DNA from: RUG12461 sp045657665
GTDB taxonomy: Bacteria; Bacillota; Clostridia; Lachnospirales; Lachnospiraceae
Length of the DNA: 16,235 nucleotides
Direction of reading: 5' to 3'
NCBI GenBank assembly: GCA_045657665.1
Contig: JAZOTN010000013.1
Location: 1-16,235, forward strand
The position numbers and the translations under genes are program-made. Positions 12,446 through 16,235 of this stretch are shown in pieces; within the stretch, counting starts at the first letter, position 1, and the number at the start of each line of letters is the position of its first letter. The notes under the pieces were generated by a model. It saw only the letters and a list, made by a program, of their open reading frames with translations. It was not told the origin of the DNA and ran no database searches.

Positions 12446-12712
12446 ATGGCTATAGCTGCATTAGTACTTGGTATTGCAGGTCTCGTTCTTTCTTTTGTCC
12501 CCGGAATCTCCATTGCAGGCCCGATTGCTGCAATTGTTGGTGTGATTCTTGGTGCTGTTGCGAGAAAGAAAGCAAAAGATGCTGGCGAGCCGACCGGAAT
12601 GGCAACTGCTGGTATGGTTCTTTCGATCATCACGCTTGTCATCAGTGCGATCGTTGTTATCGCTACGATTGCTTGTGTTGGCGCAATCGGCGCTTCTCTT
12701 GGCTTATTATAA
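12446..12712 (+). CDS. DUF4190-like small membrane protein
   Basis: 88 residues, preceded by a strong SD (AAAGGAGG, about 8 nt before ATG 12446). It has two hydrophobic halves: residues 2-36 (AIAALVLGIAGLVLSFVPGI, then IAGPIAAIVGVILG) and about 52-88. A short basic loop, ARKKAKDAGEPTG, separates them. The repeated pattern of small-residue helices around GxxxG steps and the RKKAKDxGEPTGMATAGMVL segment match the DUF4190 family seen in many Bacillota, usually as a stand-alone short protein or fused to a zinc ribbon. Its function is unknown. The start is not in doubt. It forms a single-gene unit with a terminator directly downstream, and its codon use is more T-rich than that of the neighbours, as often seen in highly expressed small membrane proteins. 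Confidence 0.8.
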   Translation: MAIAALVLGIAGLVLSFVPGISIAGPIAAIVGVILGAVARKKAKDAGEPTGMATAGMVLSIITLVISAIVVIATIACVGAIGASLGLL

Positions 12713-12726
12713 TACTTGAAAAACGG

Positions 12727-12767
12727 GAGATTCCGGCAACAGAGTCGGAATCTCTTTTTTTTCTTTA
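12727..12767 (+). terminator. Rho-independent terminator after the DUF4190 gene
   Basis: GAGATTCCG (12727-12735) pairs perfectly with CGGAATCTC (12746-12754) over a 10-nt loop, followed by eight T and more T-rich sequence. Confidence 0.92.
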
Positions 12768-12788
12768 TAAAAGGAAATTCAAAAGAAT

Positions 12789-13577
12789 ATGCATATCTAT
12801 ATTGATTTTCTCGGACGAAGGATACCCTCATACGGTCTGCTCATCACAACAGGTGTGGTTCTGGCAAACCTGCTTGCCCTTCTTTTCCGGAAAAAGCTGA
12901 AGATCGACACGGATAACATGATCCTTCTGGAAGGATATATGGTCATCGGTATGCTTGTGGGATCGAAGCTTCTTTATCTGATCACGGTGATCCCCTACAT
13001 TGACTGGAGCCGTTTTTTTGAGCCTTCATATTTTCTCATGCTGATGCAGGGCGGCTTTGTGTTTTACGGCGGTCTTTTCGGGGCGCTTCTCATGATCCTT
13101 TTAGCCGGGAAGATTCACAAGATCGATGCGGTGTATTACATCAAAAAAGTGATCTTTTTATGTCCCTTCGCCCATGCATTCGGGCGAATCGGCTGTTTTA
13201 TGGCCGGCTGCTGCTACGGGATTCCCTATGAAGGGCCGGGACACGTGGTCTTTCCGGAGGATTCCTTTGCGGTTCCGGGAATTCCTCTTTTTCCGGTGCA
13301 GCTTCTGGAATCCGCAACACTGCTTTTGATCTCCCTTATCCTCGGAATCCTGACGATACGTTTTGAGTTTGATTATACGATAGAAGCTTATATGATCCTT
13401 TATGGAATCGACCGTTTTCTGCTGGAATATCTGCGTTACGACGAAGGACGCGGGATCTACGGGCCGTTTTCCACATCGCAATGGATCAGCCTGGTTGCAA
13501 TCATATTGGCGGTTATCGTGATGATCCTTCGGAAAAGCCGAAAAAAAGCAGTGAAGGTGCCGGATCCTGAGCAGTGA
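12789..13577 (+). CDS. lgt: Prolipoprotein diacylglyceryl transferase family protein
   Basis: An integral membrane enzyme family that transfers diacylglyceryl from phosphatidylglycerol to the lipobox cysteine of prolipoproteins. 262 residues with about seven hydrophobic segments. The Lgt hallmarks are IPSYGLLITTGV near the N-terminus, GGFVFYGGLFG, HAFGRIGCFMAGCCYG with R133 (counterpart of E. coli R143), FPVQLLES and RFLLEYLRYDEGRG near the C-terminus. Y93 stands in the GG(x)FHG loop where E. coli Lgt has the essential H103, and the N of GRxGNF is Cys, as in many Clostridia. It may be the organism's main Lgt or a paralogue with another acceptor. The SD AAGGA is about 13 nt before ATG 12789, rather far. 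A terminator follows within 15 bp of its stop, so it is probably a single-gene unit. Confidence 0.82.
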   Translation: MHIYIDFLGRRIPSYGLLITTGVVLANLLALLFRKKLKIDTDNMILLEGYMVIGMLVGSKLLYLITVIPYIDWSRFFEPSYFLMLMQGGFVFYGGLFGALLMILLAGKIHKIDAVYYIKKVIFLCPFAHAFGRIGCFMAGCCYGIPYEGPGHVVFPEDSFAVPGIPLFPVQLLESATLLLISLILGILTIRFEFDYTIEAYMILYGIDRFLLEYLRYDEGRGIYGPFSTSQWISLVAIILAVIVMILRKSRKKAVKVPDPEQ

Positions 13578-13590
13578 CCGGAGAAATGGG

Positions 13591-13615
13591 GCGGGGCTAT
13601 TTGCCTCGTCTTTTT
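13591..13615 (+). terminator. Rho-independent terminator after lgt
   Basis: GCGGGGC (13591-13597) pairs with GCCTCGT (13603-13609), including two G-U pairs, over a TATTT loop, followed by CTTTTT. It overlaps the -35 box of the next promoter. Confidence 0.65.
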
Positions 13616-13629
13616 CATTGTGATAAAAT
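13601..13629 (+). promoter_or_regulatory. Promoter of the DUF5711 gene, possibly leaderless
   Basis: TTGCCT (13601-13606), a 17-bp spacer and TAAAAT (13624-13629). The predicted start point, 13636-13638, is only 2-4 nt before ATG 13640, and no SD precedes that ATG. Confidence 0.5.
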
Positions 13630-13639
13630 TTTGTGTGTT

Positions 13640-14854
13640 ATGACAGAGGAAAAGAAAGAGCGCCACGGCCTACATGCCGTAAAGCCGGAAGAAAAAAAGG
13701 AACCGGATCGCAACTTCCGTGCCGAGATCCGGTCACACCGGTTTCATGTACTACTTCGATGGGTCATTCTGATTGCGGCCATCGCAGCGGTTATTTTTGG
13801 CATCTTTTATTATTTTTCCAGAAAGCAGTATACGGGATTTGAGGTGCAGAGTGAAACGGAGCGGGAAGATACGGCGGCAACGCGTTTCGAGCTCTATAAT
13901 GACGGGCTTTTGAAATACAGCAATGACGGGGCTTTTTATACGGATCTTTCCAACGGGCTGATCTGGAACCAGACCTATGAAATGGAGCATCCAAAAGCCG
14001 TGATATCCGGGAAATACGTTGCGATCGGTGATGTCGGCGGCATGGAGCTTTATATAATGAATGAACTGGGTCAGCAGGGAAGTATTTCCACCACTATGCC
14101 GATCTATGCGTTTTCCATCGCGGAACAGGGCACACTGGCTATGCTTCTTTCCGGAGAGGATACGTTCTATCTGCGGATCTATTCTCAAAACGGAGAGGAA
14201 CTGGCATCCGGACAGCTTCATACATCAAACAGCGGTTATCCGATGGCGATTGCGATGAGCAATGACGGAAAAAAGCTGGGACTGTCCTCCATGATCCCGT
14301 CCGGAAATTCCGTGACCACAACGGTCACGTTCTATAATTTCGGCTCCGTCGGACAGAATGAACCGGATAATATTGTAGGTGTATATACATATGAAGATCT
14401 GGTGATCCCGGAGATCCATTTCATGTCGAATGATACGATGATCGCCTTCGGAGACAGAGAAATCCAGATCTATTCCGGTGCGCAAAAGCCGGTGCTTTCC
14501 GAGACACTGCCCGTGGAAGAGGAGATAAAGAGTGTCTTCTATAATAATACTTACTTCGGTTTGATATTTAATAATGAAGACGAAGGGAATTCCAGACGGG
14601 TTGAGGTTTATGACAAACACTGCCGATTGCGCATGCATCAGGATTTTGTGCTGGATTACCATACGGCGGAGTTTCTGAACGATAACGAGGTGTGTATCCG
14701 GAATGATTATGATGTAAAGTTTTTCGGACAGAACGGAGTGGAACGGTTTTACTATGCATTTGATGTTCCGGTCTATAAGATCGTTCACGAGCATTTCGGA
14801 ATGTATTACACCTTTGTATGTGAAGGATCGACGAAGAAAGTGAGACTGCAGTAA
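13640..14854 (+). CDS. DUF5711-like membrane-anchored extracytoplasmic protein
   Basis: 404 residues from ATG 13640: a charged cytosolic N-terminus rich in Lys/Glu (1-37), one TM helix (about 38-59, LLRWVILIAAIAAVIFGIFY), then a large extracytoplasmic part. The latter is full of short beta strands with Asn-Asp-Gly turns (LYNDGLLKYSNDGAFYTDLS, MSNDGKKLG, FLNDNEVC), suggesting a beta-propeller. It fits the DUF5711 family of Lachnospiraceae and relatives, whose function is unknown. An upstream in-frame GTG at 13574 is rejected because it would run the gene through the lgt terminator and lacks an SD. It overlaps the CvpA-like gene by 1 bp (TAATG), so both are one unit. A role in envelope sensing or scaffolding is only suggested by its topology. 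Confidence 0.75.
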   Translation: MTEEKKERHGLHAVKPEEKKEPDRNFRAEIRSHRFHVLLRWVILIAAIAAVIFGIFYYFSRKQYTGFEVQSETEREDTAATRFELYNDGLLKYSNDGAFYTDLSNGLIWNQTYEMEHPKAVISGKYVAIGDVGGMELYIMNELGQQGSISTTMPIYAFSIAEQGTLAMLLSGEDTFYLRIYSQNGEELASGQLHTSNSGYPMAIAMSNDGKKLGLSSMIPSGNSVTTTVTFYNFGSVGQNEPDNIVGVYTYEDLVIPEIHFMSNDTMIAFGDREIQIYSGAQKPVLSETLPVEEEIKSVFYNNTYFGLIFNNEDEGNSRRVEVYDKHCRLRMHQDFVLDYHTAEFLNDNEVCIRNDYDVKFFGQNGVERFYYAFDVPVYKIVHEHFGMYYTFVCEGSTKKVRLQ

Positions 14855-15291
14855 TGAACTGGCTTTTGATCGTAGTACTTGCCATTCTCATATTTTTTAC
14901 GATTTACGGATGGTTCCGCGGCGTCCTCAGGATGGCCTTTTCTCTGGTTGTCGTGGTTGCGCTGATCCTTTTGCTCGGAAGGTTTATCTCAGACGGACTG
15001 TCTTTTCTGATCTCGTTTCTGATCGGTGTGATAGCGCTTCATTTATTATCGAAGGTGATTGGGCTTTTCTCCAAACTCCCTGTGATCCACGGGATTGACC
15101 GGTTCTTTGGACTGGTGGTGGGAGTACTGCTCGGGATTGTGGTGGTCTGGCTGCTTTTCTATTTTGCGACACTGATCCCGAATACGGTGGTCGGAAGCGC
15201 GATCCTTTCACAGATCAGCGCCAGTCCTTTCCTGCTCTGGATTTTTGATCACAACGGACTGATACTGATTGCATCGAAGATTTTTTCATAG
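14854..15291 (+). CDS. CvpA-like small integral membrane protein
   Basis: 145 residues with four predicted TM helices: NWLLIVVLAILIFFTIYGWF, MAFSLVVVVALILLLGRFI, the FLISFLIGVIALHLLSKVIG stretch, and FGLVVGVLLGIVVVWLLFYF. The order YGWFRGVLRMAFSLV after the first helix and the GIDRFFGLVVGVLLG segment are typical of the CvpA (colicin V production) family. Family members are associated with envelope homeostasis and, in some species, purF; none of that context is seen here. It starts in the stop of the DUF5711 gene (TAATG) and has no SD of its own beyond that overlap, so translation is coupled. Confidence 0.72.
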   Translation: MNWLLIVVLAILIFFTIYGWFRGVLRMAFSLVVVVALILLLGRFISDGLSFLISFLIGVIALHLLSKVIGLFSKLPVIHGIDRFFGLVVGVLLGIVVVWLLFYFATLIPNTVVGSAILSQISASPFLLWIFDHNGLILIASKIFS

Positions 15292-15297
15292 TAGAAT
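15269..15297 (+). promoter_or_regulatory. Promoter of the zinc-ribbon/DUF4870 gene
   Basis: TTGCAT (15269-15274), a 17-bp spacer and TAGAAT (15292-15297). It lies partly within the end of the CvpA-like gene. The SD AGGAGGG is at about 15321-15327. Confidence 0.5.
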
Positions 15298-15333
15298 GAT
15301 TCTTAATCACATATCTGCATAGGAGGGAAGGAT

Positions 15334-15783
15334 ATGTTTTGTGAAAACTGCGGAGTACAGATGGATGTCGGACAGAAGTTCTGTGCTGCTTGCGGAACTC
15401 CCGTAAAAATCCTGGAAACTGTGGAAGCAGACGGATCTCAGGATCATCAGCAGCAATCCGGTCAGGAGCAGCAGAATTATCAACAGCCGAATCAGCAGTA
15501 TTCCAAAGGCACTTCACTTCCTGCCAGGACAACCGCAATCTTATCATATTTCACGATTATCGGTCTTTTGATCGCGGTTCTTGCCGGGGATCGCGATGGA
15601 GCAAAGTTCCATATTAACCAGGCTCTGGTGATCTGGTTGTTTTCATTTTTGTCGTTCGTTCCGTATATCGGATGGATCTGGGGTATCTTTGTTCTGATAT
15701 GCTGGGTAGTGGGTCTGGTTTATGCGATTGACGAGGAGGAAAAAGAGGTTCCGCTCCTTGGAATGATACATATTTTGAAATAA
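15334..15783 (+). CDS. Zinc-ribbon and DUF4870-like membrane protein
   Basis: 149 residues. Residues 1-24 form a zinc ribbon (FCENCGVQMDVGQKFCAACG, two CxxC pairs). A Gln/Asn/Ser-rich linker (about 30-62) follows, and then a membrane part of about three helices (ATILSYFTIIGLLIAVLAGD, then HINQALVIWLFSFLSFVPYI and GIFVLICWVVGLVYAI). The segment GAKFHINQALVIW is the hallmark of DUF4870. The family is widespread in Bacteria and has no known function; the cytosolic ribbon may bind a partner. The SD is strong and the start is certain. No terminator is visible between its stop and the rRNA promoter 24 bp on, so its transcripts may run into the rRNA leader. Confidence 0.82.
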   Translation: MFCENCGVQMDVGQKFCAACGTPVKILETVEADGSQDHQQQSGQEQQNYQQPNQQYSKGTSLPARTTAILSYFTIIGLLIAVLAGDRDGAKFHINQALVIWLFSFLSFVPYIGWIWGIFVLICWVVGLVYAIDEEEKEVPLLGMIHILK

Positions 15784-15806
15784 GGGAATTTTTTTATAAA
15801 AAGTTG

Positions 15807-15835
15807 TTGACAAAGTAATTTCAGGATGCTAAGAT
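15807..15835 (+). promoter_or_regulatory. rRNA operon promoter
   Basis: Consensus TTGACA (15807-15812), a 17-bp spacer and TAAGAT (15830-15835), preceded by an A/T-rich UP-like stretch (15788-15803). The start point is expected near 15842. Confidence 0.85.
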
Positions 15836-15841
15836 AATCAA

Positions 15842-16124
15842 GCTGACCCGCTATGCGGAGCAGCAGAACCTTGATAACTGAACAGTGAAACAACCTTGAA
15901 AGGTTTACAAAAACTACATCCTTTCGATTCAAAGAGAATCATTGAGATGCGACCTAAAACAGTAAATTTTTCGGAAATAGACGTCAAGTTTATTCTGAAA
16001 GGAACAAGGAAGTTCGACCACACTAGATTCAAGCAGCGCTGAAAAGAAGCTTGCTTTCATCAAGTTGTGGCGAACGATTTTTCTACTAAGCTCAACTTAG
16101 CAGTTTCGCTAAGTAGAAGAATAT
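15842..16124 (+). promoter_or_regulatory. rRNA operon leader
   Basis: About 283 nt without a gene. Near its 5' end a hairpin has 4-bp blocks (GCTG/CAGC and CCGC/GCGG, 15841-15863). Next comes CTTGATAACTGAACAGTGAA (15871-15890), the kind of sequence found in antitermination and processing regions of Bacillota rrn operons. Just before 16S, three segments can pair in two exclusive ways: CTAAG 16086-16090 with CTTAG 16096-16100, or CTTAGC 16096-16101 with GCTAAG 16108-16113. An outer TTCTACT/AGTAGAA pairing is compatible with the latter. The processing stalk partner after 16S lies outside the window. Confidence 0.6.

Positions 16125-16235
<111 letters not shown>

Noticed and set aside
13574..13639. 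Upstream GTG start for the DUF5711 gene
   Set aside because: It would translate the lgt terminator and has no SD; the added residues look unrelated to the protein.

Overview
The window looks like chromosome of an anaerobic Clostridia bacterium (Bacillota), most likely a Lachnospiraceae member. The gene order pfk - dnaX - ybaB/ebfC - recR, the AAAGGAGG-type ribosome binding sites, sigma-A promoters with 17-base spacers, the moderate GC content and the first 111 bases of a 16S rRNA all fit. This placement is read from gene content and motifs; no search was run.

Layout: (1) 1-4110 is an accessory, decayed island. It holds two broken copies of an Rpn-like PD-(D/E)XK 'transposase/nuclease' gene (340-1016 and 3214-3709). 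Each is followed by the same 117-bp repeat (1020-1136 and 3677-3793, one mismatch). The first repeat leads into an intact AAA+/DUF4143 ATPase gene (1143-2369). The second leads only into what looks like the last 34 codons of another ATPase (to 4044) and a terminator. Between the two units sit a GNAT-like gene and an overlapping small acidic protein gene. (2) 4118-8642 is a metabolic/transport operon with its own promoter: O-acetylhomoserine sulfhydrylase (metY), an alpha/beta hydrolase and a CtpE/Exp7-type P-type cation ATPase, tightly packed or overlapping. (3) 8720-12370 is a housekeeping run: 6-phosphofructokinase, DNA polymerase III gamma/tau, YbaB/EbfC and RecR. (4) 12446-15783 holds envelope-related genes: a DUF4190 membrane peptide, an Lgt-family protein, a DUF5711 membrane-anchored protein, a CvpA-like membrane protein and a zinc-ribbon/DUF4870 membrane protein. 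(5) From 15807 an rRNA operon begins, with a strong promoter, a leader of about 285 nt and the 16S 5' end.

The most notable observation is the 117-bp repeat. It appears to be a portable, self-insulated gene start: a TTGAAA-17-TAAAAT promoter whose -10 box lies in the left arm of a 14-bp perfect hairpin, and a GGAGG Shine-Dalgarno in the right arm, 8 nt before the ATPase start codon. A transcript started at this promoter would lack the left arm and leave the SD free. A transcript reading in from upstream would carry both arms and hide the SD. Other points of interest are the GNAT/small-protein pair, a 23-bp-period triple repeat at 3873-3941, a hairpin between SD and start codon of ybaB, and a likely leaderless mRNA for the DUF5711 gene. 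No CRISPR array, tRNA gene, complete insertion sequence or metabolite riboswitch was recognised.
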